Positions 1 to 7,905 are shown, counted from the stretch's first letter. The stretch: 10,801 bases of DNA from Cyanothece sp. UBA12306 (GCA_003448685.1 DLXW01000249.1:1360-12160); one strand, 5' to 3'. Made by a program: numbers and translations. Notes: generated from the letters alone by a model not told the origin.

Positions 1-23
1 CCTAATAATCATGAATAAGAGCA

Positions 24-49
24 TTTTTAAACATTTGAATGTTTAAAAA
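24..49. repeat. AT-rich 12-bp perfect inverted repeat
   Basis: TTTTTAAACATT (24-35) and AATGTTTAAAAA (38-49) are perfect reverse complements separated by TG. The stem is AT-rich and followed by only a short non-T run, so it is not a typical terminator for plus-strand transcripts. It lies about 160 bp upstream of the lipoprotein start and could be an operator-like dyad or the end of an upstream gene's terminator that lies outside the window. Confidence 0.5.
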
Positions 50-211
50 ACAGAATAATTAATAAGGATTTGTTATTATTTTGATTAAAGATATATTTTC
101 GTATACTCTCTTTGAAAAAACTGTTTGTCAAGCAAATTTTAAAGTAATTACTTCAATCAGAGATTTTTTTATTACCTCAAAACTTAGGTTAAAGTAGTAT
201 TTTGATGATCC

Positions 212-1333
212 ATGAGCAAAAACATGATGAAAAAATTGCCATATGTCTTGCTGGTGAGTATTTTAGCTTTGGGCTCAGGGGGATGCGGACTATTTCAGTC
301 CTCAGAGGAAACCACAGAATCTCCTCCGACAGAACCTTCTGCTGAGTCTCCCACTGCTGAACCTCCCGAAAAAGCCTTCTCCGAACCTAGTCCATCGACT
401 GATTCGTTAGCCACGATTTTCACTCCCGATCTAATTCCGTCAACTAATCCTAGTCAACGCCGAGAGGTAGTTAGATCGGAACTAAGTAATGGTCAGAAAA
501 ATCCTTTTGCTGTGCTTCCGGTTCAACCGACAATTATTAAGAAAGTAGCAGTCAACGGTGTTGATCCCAAAAGTTTGTGTGTTCTTGAAGAATCTAAACC
601 CGAAACAGTAGCTCAAGCACCTAAATCTGAGCCTAAGGTTGAAGAAAAAAAACCTCTAGAACCTGTCATCCCTATTCCTAATGAAGCCAGAGGGGTTTTG
701 GTATCTGGAATTGTTAAGTTACAGGGAACCCCTGTAGCTATTGTTCAAGCTCCTGGAGAAGGTTTAGCTCGTCAAGTTACTGCTGGGACTCGTTTATCCA
801 ATGGACAGGTATTGGTCAAGGCCATTAATATCAATGGGGATGAACCTTATGTACTGTTGGAGCAATATGGCCTTGATATTCCACGATATGTGGGAGAAGA
901 ACCAGAAGAACCTATTGCACCGCCTCCACCACCAGAGTCAGAAACAGTATCAGAATCAGAACCAGAATCACAAGCGGTCGCTCCGCCTCCAGGCCCCAAT
1001 GGATTTGGCAAAGTTCGCAATTTAGTTTTATTGACTCTCAATATTGGTGATGTGATTTTGGGAGAAGGACAAGACGAAGGTGAAGGAAGAAGACCCCGTA
1101 CTGCTGCTAGTGGTATTCTATGTAATGATGGTTATTCACCTATTAGGGTTAAGAAACTGCTATTGCAGGTAGAAGATAAGGAAACCAAGGCAGTTATCGA
1201 TAGTTTTGATATTACATTGGGTAACTCCTATTCCATTAGTCCAGGACAAAAAGCTGAGTTTGATGGAGGTATCCCTAAACTTCGAGGACGTAAACGAGGT
1301 GATGTTGATATTAGACTCGTAAGCTGGAATTAA
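212..1333 (+). CDS. Pro/Glu-rich lipoprotein with possible PilP-like domain
   Basis: This 373-residue protein is probably exported. Residues 1-25 have a basic start, a hydrophobic core (YVLLVSILALGSGGC) and a cysteine at 25, followed by a low-complexity tail rich in S, T, E and P. The lipobox is imperfect (SGGC), so lipid attachment is probable but not certain. Residues about 160-225 form a compact conserved-looking segment (GVLVSGIVKLQGTPVAIV through VLLEQYG) whose pattern resembles the beta domain of the type IV pilus protein PilP; that link is my inference from pattern. A second Pro/Glu-rich linker (about 228-260) leads to a C-terminal domain (about 262-373) that I do not recognise. ATG codons at 224 and 227 are alternative starts; no strong ribosome site distinguishes them. 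It probably forms an operon with the small gene 47 bp downstream. The function is unknown; an envelope role is the most that can be inferred. Confidence 0.8.
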   Translation: MSKNMMKKLPYVLLVSILALGSGGCGLFQSSEETTESPPTEPSAESPTAEPPEKAFSEPSPSTDSLATIFTPDLIPSTNPSQRREVVRSELSNGQKNPFAVLPVQPTIIKKVAVNGVDPKSLCVLEESKPETVAQAPKSEPKVEEKKPLEPVIPIPNEARGVLVSGIVKLQGTPVAIVQAPGEGLARQVTAGTRLSNGQVLVKAININGDEPYVLLEQYGLDIPRYVGEEPEEPIAPPPPPESETVSESEPESQAVAPPPGPNGFGKVRNLVLLTLNIGDVILGEGQDEGEGRRPRTAASGILCNDGYSPIRVKKLLLQVEDKETKAVIDSFDITLGNSYSISPGQKAEFDGGIPKLRGRKRGDVDIRLVSWN

Positions 1334-1380
1334 TTCTATGATGACTCAATCAATAGACTGAATCAGTAAAGGTTTAAGAG

Positions 1381-1671
1381 ATGAAACAGGTGACAATACA
1401 GCAACGACAAGAGCAAATTACCTATCCTAATTTACCCCTTGCGGTTTATCGAGAAGTAGCTGCTCATTTACAACAAATCCCAGGTATTACCACTCGCTTA
1501 ATTCCCCAAAGTTCTCAAGAGTTTAATTATGCTCAAAGTCAGGTGGAAAGTTTACAAATAAATTATCCATCTGATTTGAATTCAACAGCAAAACAACAGC
1601 TAGAAGTTATTCTAGATTATTATGGACAAGTTTATGGTTCTTATGACCGTAAATCTCTAGATTGGTCCTGA
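1381..1671 (+). CDS. Conserved-looking small protein, function unknown
   Basis: This 96-residue protein has no signal peptide, no membrane segment and no motif that I can name. It is rich in Q, Y and polar residues and ends in a segment with many aromatic residues (DYYGQVYGSYDRKSLDWS). It begins 47 bp after the lipoprotein gene on the same strand, with an AGG about 8 bases before the ATG, so the two are probably cotranscribed. Its codon use looks like that of its neighbours. It is probably a cyanobacterial hypothetical protein, although I cannot confirm a family. Its end lies 45 bp from the end of the converging DUF29-like gene, and no clear terminator hairpin is visible in that gap. Confidence 0.75.
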   Translation: MKQVTIQQRQEQITYPNLPLAVYREVAAHLQQIPGITTRLIPQSSQEFNYAQSQVESLQINYPSDLNSTAKQQLEVILDYYGQVYGSYDRKSLDWS

Positions 1672-1716
1672 TAAATTCGTTTTTTACTCCTCATTTTTTC
1701 TTTATTTCCAACAGAT

Positions 1717-2148
1717 CTAAATTATTTCCTTCAAAATCAAAGATATTGCCCGATCAATTAAAGATGCTTGATCAATTATTTGAGCTAATTCTTGAGGTTG
1801 ATAACGGCCTTTTTCTATTTGTAAAGAAGCACGATCAATTGCATCTGAATAAGCTTCAACTAAAGCTAATTTTAAATCATCAGAAGATAAATAATATCCT
1901 CCTGCTTTACGACGTTTATTCTTGCGATTAATTTGTCTAACTGAGTTACGGATAGAAACATCCCAAGAACGAGTGGTCCTTTGTTCAACTTCTTGTTTGA
2001 TTAAATGAATTAGTAAAATGACACAATAACTAATAATATTATTAATTTTATCATCCTTACTCATTTCTTCAAGTTCTTCAACAATCAATAATGATCCTTC
2101 AATATCTCCTGCTAAAAGTTTTTCTTTTAATTCAAATAACTCTTCCAT
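1717..2148 (-). CDS. DUF29-like protein
   Basis: This is a 143-residue soluble helical protein. Residues 22-70 (VEELEEMSKDDK, then ILLIHLIKQEVEQ, then TRSWDVSIRNSVRQI) match the layout of the DUF29 family, in which an acidic EELEEM-type helix is followed by a LLxHLLK helix and a RSW.xSI.. stretch. The second half is helical and carries a basic patch at about 75-81 (RKNKRRK). DUF29 proteins are widespread in cyanobacteria, often in many copies per genome, and have no established function. The gene starts at ATG 2148 with only a weak ribosome site. It follows the DUF3153 gene on the same strand by about 112 bp, a gap that contains a hairpin. The family assignment is from memory of the motif and is reasonably strong. 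Confidence 0.8.
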   Translation of the reverse strand: MEELFELKEKLLAGDIEGSLLIVEELEEMSKDDKINNIISYCVILLIHLIKQEVEQRTTRSWDVSIRNSVRQINRKNKRRKAGGYYLSSDDLKLALVEAYSDAIDRASLQIEKGRYQPQELAQIIDQASLIDRAISLILKEII

Positions 2149-2220
2149 AATCTTGATTTTGGTCTATCTAATCAAAACTTACGAAAACTTTGTATAATGC
2201 TCTCTAAATAAGGGTTTGTG

Positions 2221-2251
2221 AATTCTAGGTGGTTCTAGCTAACCTAGAATT
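2221..2251. terminator. Hairpin with T run, between DUF3153 and DUF29-like genes
   Basis: AATTCTAGGT (2221-2230) and ACCTAGAATT (2242-2251) form a perfect 10-bp stem with an 11-base loop. GGTT (2231-2234) and AACC (2241-2244) can pair as an alternative. The T run (2251-2255) follows on the plus strand, so as an intrinsic terminator it fits transcription in the plus direction. For the minus-strand genes it could serve as an mRNA 3'-end or processing hairpin. The orientation is therefore uncertain. Confidence 0.45.
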
Positions 2252-2260
2252 TTTGTTAGT

Positions 2261-3028
2261 TTAATTTTGACTAACCCCAGGAAAATGACCATACTTAACA
2301 TAAAATCCGGCCAACATTAATAAAATAATGGCAACTGTTCCTATTCCTAAATAACTGGGAACCCAAAAAGATGCTTCAATCTCATTAATTTGACCAGGTT
2401 TTAATGACCAAATAAGTTGATTAACTCCTTGATTTACAGACCCATCACTCATAATATTTTTAAGTCCTAAAGGCGCGTTTAAGACAAATTCTAAATCGAC
2501 TAAAGATCCTGGACTAATAATAATATTCCCCTGATTTGACAAAACTCCTAAAGCACGTAGATCTACTTCTAGATTAACTCTATTTTTTTCTAAAAATAAC
2601 CAATTGCTTTGCTTTAAAGACATTTTGGCTTTGAGGTTCAGTAAATCTGGGTTATCTTCCTGAAGAGATTGAACTATTTTAGAGTTAGTTGGATTAAAGA
2701 ATTGATTAAATTTTTTGGTTAACTCTTGTCCATTTCCAAAAGGAATAGTTACAATAATTTCTTGAGGTGATATTTGTTTAGCTTTTCCTTGAAGTTTTTC
2801 AGCCCTCTTTTCTAGGCTTTGTACCCACTTGTTAGCCTCAGTTTGACTTAAATTTGTTAGCTGTTTTGCCAAACGAATATGTTGAACAATTTGTCCCCGA
2901 TGTTGTTGGGAAAAATTCAAGCTAACATCATAATGAACACAGCCACTCAAAAAAGTTAATAAACCAATCATAAGTGGCATGAAAAGAACTCTTAAACAGT
3001 TTCGAGAAAAGGATTGATACTTAATCAT
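2261..3028 (-). CDS. DUF3153 family membrane-anchored lipoprotein
   Basis: From the chosen ATG the protein has 255 residues. The N-terminus is a lipoprotein signal (MPLMIGLLTFLSGC) with a good lipobox, LSGC, at cysteine 30 of this start. A polar extracytoplasmic domain follows, then one hydrophobic helix near the C-terminus (YLGIGTVAIILLMLAGFYV) and a short cytoplasmic tail with KYGHF. This lipid anchor plus C-terminal helix, together with the HYDVSLNF and H(R)GQIVQHI segments just after the cysteine, is what I know as the DUF3153 family of cyanobacteria and plastid-bearing lineages; its function is unknown. An in-frame GTG at 3046 would add six residues, but the ATG at 3028 is preferred because GTG has no ribosome site. 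The gene lies about 200 bp downstream of the RNase R-like gene on the same strand. Confidence 0.82.
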   Translation of the reverse strand: MIKYQSFSRNCLRVLFMPLMIGLLTFLSGCVHYDVSLNFSQQHRGQIVQHIRLAKQLTNLSQTEANKWVQSLEKRAEKLQGKAKQISPQEIIVTIPFGNGQELTKKFNQFFNPTNSKIVQSLQEDNPDLLNLKAKMSLKQSNWLFLEKNRVNLEVDLRALGVLSNQGNIIISPGSLVDLEFVLNAPLGLKNIMSDGSVNQGVNQLIWSLKPGQINEIEASFWVPSYLGIGTVAIILLMLAGFYVKYGHFPGVSQN

Positions 3029-3231
3029 TGATAGTTGATTATCCACTGCTAATTGTTAACTAATTATGGTTGACTAAATTGGGAACATCGAAAAGTTGTA
3101 AATTATCCTTTATTGATAGTAGTTGATCAGATAAGTTTCCCGCTGTCCCTCCATCAAACTCCAATGATAATTTTTTGCAAAAATGGAATGCTCCCTACTG
3201 AATTACTATTGATTGTGAAATTTTGACTGAT

Positions 3232-5484
3232 TTAATCATCATCCCAATCATCACTACTAGCCTCACTACCACCACTAACAGTCACTAAGTCAATTTGTTG
3301 CCGATAATAGTCTACACTTTTTACCTCTACTTGAACTTCATTTCCTAAGCGATAAGCAATGCGATTTTTACGTCCTACTAAACAACCATGACGGGTTCGA
3401 TATTCATACCAGTCATCTTTGAGGGAACTGACATGGACAAGTCCTTCTACCAGTAAATCCTCAATTTCTACAAAAAAGCCATAGGATTGAACCCCCGTAA
3501 TCAGTCCTCGGAAAACTTGTCCAGTACGTTCTTTCATTTTCTCAGCTTTCTTGAGGCCATCGAGATCTTTTTCAGCATCATCGGCTAACTTTTCTCGATC
3601 ATTGAGGTGAGATACTAACAAGTGAAATCTTTCTTCAATACTATCTTGTATTGCAGGAGGTAAAACGTTCCAACTAATGTCTGCATGACAACTACTACTA
3701 TGGAGATTAACTCCTGTTTTCGTCTGTTTCGTGCGGCGATCGCGCCCTTCAGTAAACAATAGTTTTAATAACCTTTGTACCAAAAGATCCCCATAACGTT
3801 GTCCTGGTGAGACACAGTGAGTATAGTAATCATGGTAAGCCAGACCAAAATGGGGGGCCGAATGACTACTATATTTAGCCGATTTAAGAGTAGATTTCAA
3901 TAAATAATTTAACACCTGACCCACCGAAGATTGACTAAAAGCTTGAGTCAAATTGTAATAGTCTTGGGCATTTACCTCTTCTTCTGAGGCCAATTTCACT
4001 TCAATTCCTAAATTACTCACCAATTTGAGTAAATCTTCTAATTCTTCCCAGTCTGGTTGGGGTTGGGTGCAATATAAACAGGCAATTCCTAAAGCTGATA
4101 GATGATCTGCCACCGCTTTTTGGGCGATAATGATTAATTCCATCAGTAAAGAACGCACAGGTAAACTAGACGAAGTAATAATAGCCCCTAGTCTACCTTC
4201 ATCTTGAAAAGGCGATCTCGGTTCTAATTGAATTTCAAAACTTCCCCGTTGTATCCGTTGCGCTTTAACTAAGGGACTCAGGGTAAAGAAAAGTTGCTTG
4301 AGTCTTTCGGCTAAAGGTTCATCTTCGGGGGAAACTTCATCAAGATGGCCTAAAATTGATTGAGCTTGGTGATAGGTTAGTTGCTGATTGACGTTAATTA
4401 CTGTTGGGTGAATCTCAAATTCAACTATTTGACCATTTTTATTGAGAATAATCAAGACAGAGATGCTTAAACAGTCTTTTTCAGGAATTAAGGAACAGCG
4501 TTGAGTTATGGCCTCAGGTAAGAGGGTAATAACCTTTTCTCCTAGATAAATTGTCGTTCCTCGCTTTCTAGCGGTTTGATCGAGTAGGGAATCAGTTTCA
4601 ATATAATGGGCAACATCGGCAATATGAATTCCTAATTGCCAGTATTGTTCGGCAGTTTTTTCTAGGGTAAATGCGGTTTCAATAAAAGGTTGGTAATCTC
4701 GTTGTGTATCTTCAGTGAAAGTAAACGTCAACAGATCGCGCAAATCAACCCTTTTATCTATTTCCGCTGGATCAAAGGTTTCTGGTAAATCTTCTGCGGC
4801 TTTTTGGACTTTTTGAGCAAAATTTTGCGGTAAATCGTGTTTACAACAAACTATATCAGTATCAGCAGCTTCTTCTGCGTCACTCCCTAAAATTCGAGTT
4901 ACTACCCCTAAAGGAGGATTTTCTCCGATTGGATAGCGTACCACTGAGACGTGAACTAAATGGTCTACCGCTTGTTCTAAGCTGTTGCCATTTTGTCGAA
5001 GTAGAAGTTCAAATAATAATCGATCATCTAGAGGAATTGCTTTATAGTCCTCATTATCCTTTTTTACCTGGGCTAATAGGGAAGGATTTGCCCTTTCTAA
5101 AATTACCTTTACTTCTCCTTCGGGGGAACGACGACGGGTTCCCTCTTTAATAATGCTAACTAAGACACGATCTCCGTTCCACGCGTTACTTAGATGAGTT
5201 TCTCTGACATAGATGTCATCAGCATCTTCTTCATCTTGGATGGCAAAGCAAAAACCTTTGCTTGAACAACGTAGTTTGGCTTCAATCAACCCATTTTCAA
5301 GATTTCTTCGATATTTGCCTCTTTCTTTGGTTAAAATACCGATTTTATCGAGAGCCTCGAGAATAATTTCTAGTTTTTTGCTGTTTTCTTCATCTTCACA
5401 CTCTAGCTTTTTTTCTAGAAACTTAACAGCAACTAATTTGTCATCACTAAAATGGGATAGCAGTGTGGCGATTGAAAATTCCAT
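3232..5484 (-). CDS. RNase R/Zam-like RNB-S1 protein, active site degenerate
   Basis: This 750-residue protein has the RNase II/R architecture: an N-terminal winged-helix-like segment (about 1-60), a cold-shock-like domain (about 64-115), a second beta region, the RNB domain (about 245-575), an S1 domain (about 653-735, with GQVFRGLITGV and GLVHVSSL) and an acidic tail (SSDDWDDD). RNB landmarks are clear: WQLGIHIADVAHYI (282-295), ARKRGTTIYLG (305-315), MLPEA-type LLPEAITQRCSL (321-332), RGSFEI (413-418) and HFGLAYHDYYTHCVSP (545-560). The family degrades RNA 3' to 5'. However, the usual aspartate cluster before HIADV reads FIETAF (267-272) where a DDA is expected, and the SPIRR motif reads SPGQR (559-563). 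Activity may therefore be lost or altered. The closest named relative I recall is Synechocystis Zam (acetazolamide resistance), a member of this family; I leave the symbol empty because orthology is not shown. The start at ATG 5484 fits the conserved N-terminus (MEFSIATLLSHFSDDKLVA). The gene contains one HIP1 site. Confidence 0.9.
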   Translation of the reverse strand: MEFSIATLLSHFSDDKLVAVKFLEKKLECEDEENSKKLEIILEALDKIGILTKERGKYRRNLENGLIEAKLRCSSKGFCFAIQDEEDADDIYVRETHLSNAWNGDRVLVSIIKEGTRRRSPEGEVKVILERANPSLLAQVKKDNEDYKAIPLDDRLLFELLLRQNGNSLEQAVDHLVHVSVVRYPIGENPPLGVVTRILGSDAEEAADTDIVCCKHDLPQNFAQKVQKAAEDLPETFDPAEIDKRVDLRDLLTFTFTEDTQRDYQPFIETAFTLEKTAEQYWQLGIHIADVAHYIETDSLLDQTARKRGTTIYLGEKVITLLPEAITQRCSLIPEKDCLSISVLIILNKNGQIVEFEIHPTVINVNQQLTYHQAQSILGHLDEVSPEDEPLAERLKQLFFTLSPLVKAQRIQRGSFEIQLEPRSPFQDEGRLGAIITSSSLPVRSLLMELIIIAQKAVADHLSALGIACLYCTQPQPDWEELEDLLKLVSNLGIEVKLASEEEVNAQDYYNLTQAFSQSSVGQVLNYLLKSTLKSAKYSSHSAPHFGLAYHDYYTHCVSPGQRYGDLLVQRLLKLLFTEGRDRRTKQTKTGVNLHSSSCHADISWNVLPPAIQDSIEERFHLLVSHLNDREKLADDAEKDLDGLKKAEKMKERTGQVFRGLITGVQSYGFFVEIEDLLVEGLVHVSSLKDDWYEYRTRHGCLVGRKNRIAYRLGNEVQVEVKSVDYYRQQIDLVTVSGGSEASSDDWDDD
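3736..3743. repeat. HIP1 octamer
   Basis: Exact GCGATCGC inside the RNase R-like gene. This palindrome is highly over-represented in many cyanobacterial genomes and supports the taxonomic reading. Confidence 0.9.
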
Positions 5485-6024
5485 TTATCTATGAATAGTC
5501 CTTACTAAATGTGGTTTGATGTCATTGGTTCGGAAAATAGAAGGGTAATTGCTCTGACCATGACAAAGGGTTCTGGATTTTCCACTTGATACCATAAATT
5601 GGAAAGGTTCGAGCATCAAATGGTGAATTTTCCTAGTCAACCATTCAGTCTTAATCGGTCTACGCCATTATTCCTCAGTTTAATGCCTTGAGTTTCATTA
5701 GCGAACCATGACTTATAGAATTGCTTCACTAGCGGTGAAATTGTCCCTAGGAAGATTCTGATTGTGTTTTTGAGAAGTTGTTGACTTGAGAGGTGTATCT
5801 TTGTAAAGGACAACTCTGCTTAGAGATTAACTCAAGGCAAAATCTGAAAACTTGACTATCTTAGTCACACTTCTCTTTCACAAACTTATCTAGTTTTTCA
5901 TTCTACCAAGAGAAGTGACACTAATCATATTTGTCTTTTGTCTCAATTTAGGGTTAAGTTTAAAGTAGTACTACTGAACCAAGAAACAAGCTATCTTAAA
6001 ATTATAGTGGTGGGTAAATCGATA
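5485..6024. other. Non-coding divergent spacer (540 bp)
   Basis: This stretch separates the minus-strand RNase R-like gene from the plus-strand repeat protein, so it should hold promoters for both. I find no credible gene, no tRNA and no convincing -35/-10 pair. Short inverted bits such as TTCAC/GTGAA near 5735-5745 are too short to call. An in-frame TTG at 5938 would extend the next gene by 29 residues but has no ribosome site. The spacer is long for this window and could hide a small RNA, for which there is no direct evidence. Confidence 0.6.
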
Positions 6025-6987
6025 ATGATCCTAACTCAATTCCGAATTCGTTATCCTCAAGGAAGTGTGATCAGTGAATTGATAACTATTGATCACGGCC
6101 AGTACATTGTAAAAGTCTCAGTCCAAGTGGGAACAATTATCTTGGGAACTGGATTAGCTGGAGCAAATACCATTGAGGAAGCAGAAGATTATGCGAGAAA
6201 TCGGGCTTTAGCTCTTGTTGACCTCGATAATGTCCCTATTCAGTCCTCAGAAGACCCGATCAATCCATTAAATAAAGTTGTTACTCACCAAAAATCACAA
6301 GAAACTGAACAAGAATTAAAGACCACGACAGAAAAAAAGGTTTCATTGCACAATAGTATAACCCCAGAAATAGAACCTTTTTTAGCTCAAACTTTACCTA
6401 TTCAAGAGCATAGTCTTCAAACAACCCCTAAAACTCCTTTAACCTCTTCTAAAAAGGATCAAGAAAACATTCCCCAAGGGATTCAAGATTTTATTCCTGA
6501 ACCTTCCCCAGTAGGAGATACTCCGGTTTCTATCCCAGATAGTCCCCCAATAGAAAATACTCCGGTTCCTATCCCAGATAGTCCCGCAATAGAAGATACT
6601 CCGGTTCCTATCCCAGATAGTCTCCCCATAGAAAATACTCCGGTTTCTATTCCAGATAGTCTCCCCATAGAAAATACTCCGGTTTCTATTCCAGATAGTC
6701 CCCCCATAGAAAATACTCCGGTTCCTATCCCAGATAGTCCCCCCATAGAAAACACTCCGGTTTCTATCCCTGAAGTGGTAGAAGAGTCGGCTGATGTTCC
6801 AGAGAAATTGGATTTTTCGGAGGTTATTGCCCGTTCTGATGTGGAAATGAAGCGTTTAGGATGGACAAAAATACAAGGGAGAGATTATTTAGTACAAACC
6901 TATGGCAAGCAATCGCGTCAGGTACTCTCTGATGAGGAATTGCTAGAATTTGTTTCCTATCTAGAAAATCAACCGAGTCCATCTTAG
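6025..6987 (+). CDS. Two-domain protein with 13-residue tandem-repeat linker
   Basis: From ATG 6025 this is a 320-residue protein. The N-terminal domain (about 1-70; LTQFRIRYPQGSVISELI through AEDYARNRALALV) alternates beta strands with a final A-rich helix, a pattern like a small double-stranded-RNA-binding-type fold; this fold is my inference. A long S/T/P/E linker follows, containing six full 13-residue repeats (consensus TPVSIPDSPPIEN) and a partial seventh. The C-terminal domain (about 60 residues; MKRLGWTKIQGRDYLVQTYG, then QSRQVLSDEELLEFVSYLE) is a motif that I recall from several cyanobacterial proteins, including some Rad52-like single-strand annealing proteins, so a nucleic-acid role is possible. 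The start at 6025 is preferred over TTG 5938: the conserved domain begins there and GGTGGG lies upstream, although somewhat far. The gene stands alone, divergent from the RNase R-like gene. The exact function is unknown. Confidence 0.8.
   Translation: MILTQFRIRYPQGSVISELITIDHGQYIVKVSVQVGTIILGTGLAGANTIEEAEDYARNRALALVDLDNVPIQSSEDPINPLNKVVTHQKSQETEQELKTTTEKKVSLHNSITPEIEPFLAQTLPIQEHSLQTTPKTPLTSSKKDQENIPQGIQDFIPEPSPVGDTPVSIPDSPPIENTPVPIPDSPAIEDTPVPIPDSLPIENTPVSIPDSLPIENTPVSIPDSPPIENTPVPIPDSPPIENTPVSIPEVVEESADVPEKLDFSEVIARSDVEMKRLGWTKIQGRDYLVQTYGKQSRQVLSDEELLEFVSYLENQPSPS
6520..6771 (+). repeat. 39-bp in-frame tandem repeat (6 full units plus partial)
   Basis: Six contiguous 39-bp units (6520-6753) and a partial seventh (6754-6771) encode TPV[S/P]IPDS[P/L][P/A]IE[N/D]. 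Each unit is an exact multiple of three, so copy-number change keeps the frame. Units differ at a few bases only, mostly at S/P and P/L positions, which points to recent expansion or homogenisation. No spacers separate the units, so it is not CRISPR. Confidence 0.95.
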
Positions 6988-7047
6988 AAAAAAATAGACC
7001 AAGATAGAGAGATTTATTATTCACTTTTTCTCTAATTTTAGCAAAAG

Positions 7048-7111
7048 GTAGGGTGGGCAAATTGCTCAATTAATCATCAGATAAAACAATCAAACATTTT
7101 GCCCATCCTAC
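7048..7111. terminator. GC-rich inverted repeat between convergent genes
   Basis: GTAGGGTGGGCAAA (7048-7061) and TTTGCCCATCCTAC (7098-7111) pair over 14 bp with one G-T position, around a 36-base loop. It lies between the ends of the convergent repeat-protein gene and the RTX frame, where a bidirectional terminator is expected. The GGTGGGCAA core resembles a short dispersed intergenic repeat common in cyanobacteria, so it may be both a repeat and a 3' end signal. Confidence 0.55.
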
Positions 7112-7494
7112 AAAACTTTGATTGGAATGGAACCTGATTAAACAAAGATAAAGGAACTATCAGCTAAGTTTAGCTCTGGAGAAACTTCCTGAATAATGCC
7201 AATAAGTTCTCTACGAGCCGTTGCTCCTGGATCATATATTAAAGCAGCATTAATTTTTCCTGGTGAAATTGTATAAAAATCTAACTGATAAAACTCCATT
7301 GATCCATTTAGTTGTATAACATCCTGACTAAGATCGAAATCAGTAATCACAGCGTAATCAGATTCACCAAGATTCAACACATTCCCATCATTATAATAAA
7401 CTTGGTTTTCATCTCCTAGAATAAAGAAATCACTACCAAGTCCACCTGTTAAAGTATCTTTTTCAAAAGCTCCACCTGATTCTACGCTAACCCC

Positions 7495-7905
7495 GACTAA
7501 TATATCATCTCCTTCCCCTCCAGAGATAGTGTCATCTCCTAAACCACCAGTTAATTGATCATCTCCTGCTCCTCCAGAGATAACGTCATTTCCTGCTCCT
7601 CCAGAAATAATGTCATTACCACTATTTCCTTGAAGATTGTCATCCCCTTCTCCTCCAGAAATAACGTCATCTTCTTCTCCTCCAGAGATACTATCATTTC
7701 CTAAACCACCACTTAATTGATCATTTCCTGCTCCTCCAGAGATAACGTCATTTCCTTCTTCTCCAGTGATAATATCATCTTCTTCTCCTCCAGAGATACT
7801 GTCATTTCCTAAACCACCACTTAATTGATCATTTCCTTCTCCTCCAGAGATAATGTCATTTCCTTGTTCTCCAGAGATAATATCATTACCACTATTTCCT
7901 TTCGC
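7495..7905 (-). repeat. 27-bp RTX coding repeats with 108-bp higher-order period
   Basis: About 14 units of 27 bp encode RTX nonapeptides. Four units are duplicated as a block: the segment starting at 7667 recurs at 7775, 108 bp away, with few differences. This indicates block duplication by recombination or slippage within the array. Confidence 0.85.

Noticed and set aside
1662..1931. Plus-strand gene over the DUF29-like coding region
   Set aside because: It is low-complexity antisense of a real gene and overlaps the preceding gene's end.
5938..6024. TTG start extending the repeat protein by 29 residues
   Set aside because: No ribosome site, and the added sequence does not continue the conserved domain.
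6483..6755. Minus-strand open frame with repeats of FSMGGLSGIETGV type
   Set aside because: It is the antisense reading of the 39-bp coding repeat; it stays open only because the repeat unit is a multiple of three.
6520..6771. CRISPR array
   Set aside because: Units are contiguous, have no spacers, keep the reading frame and encode a Pro-rich linker.
7138..7380. Independent 80-residue gene starting at GTG 7380
   Set aside because: The frame continues upstream through the RTX repeats, so this is the C-terminal part of a larger protein.
7495..7905. CRISPR or non-coding satellite
   Set aside because: The 27-bp units encode canonical RTX nonapeptides followed by a typical RTX C-terminal domain.
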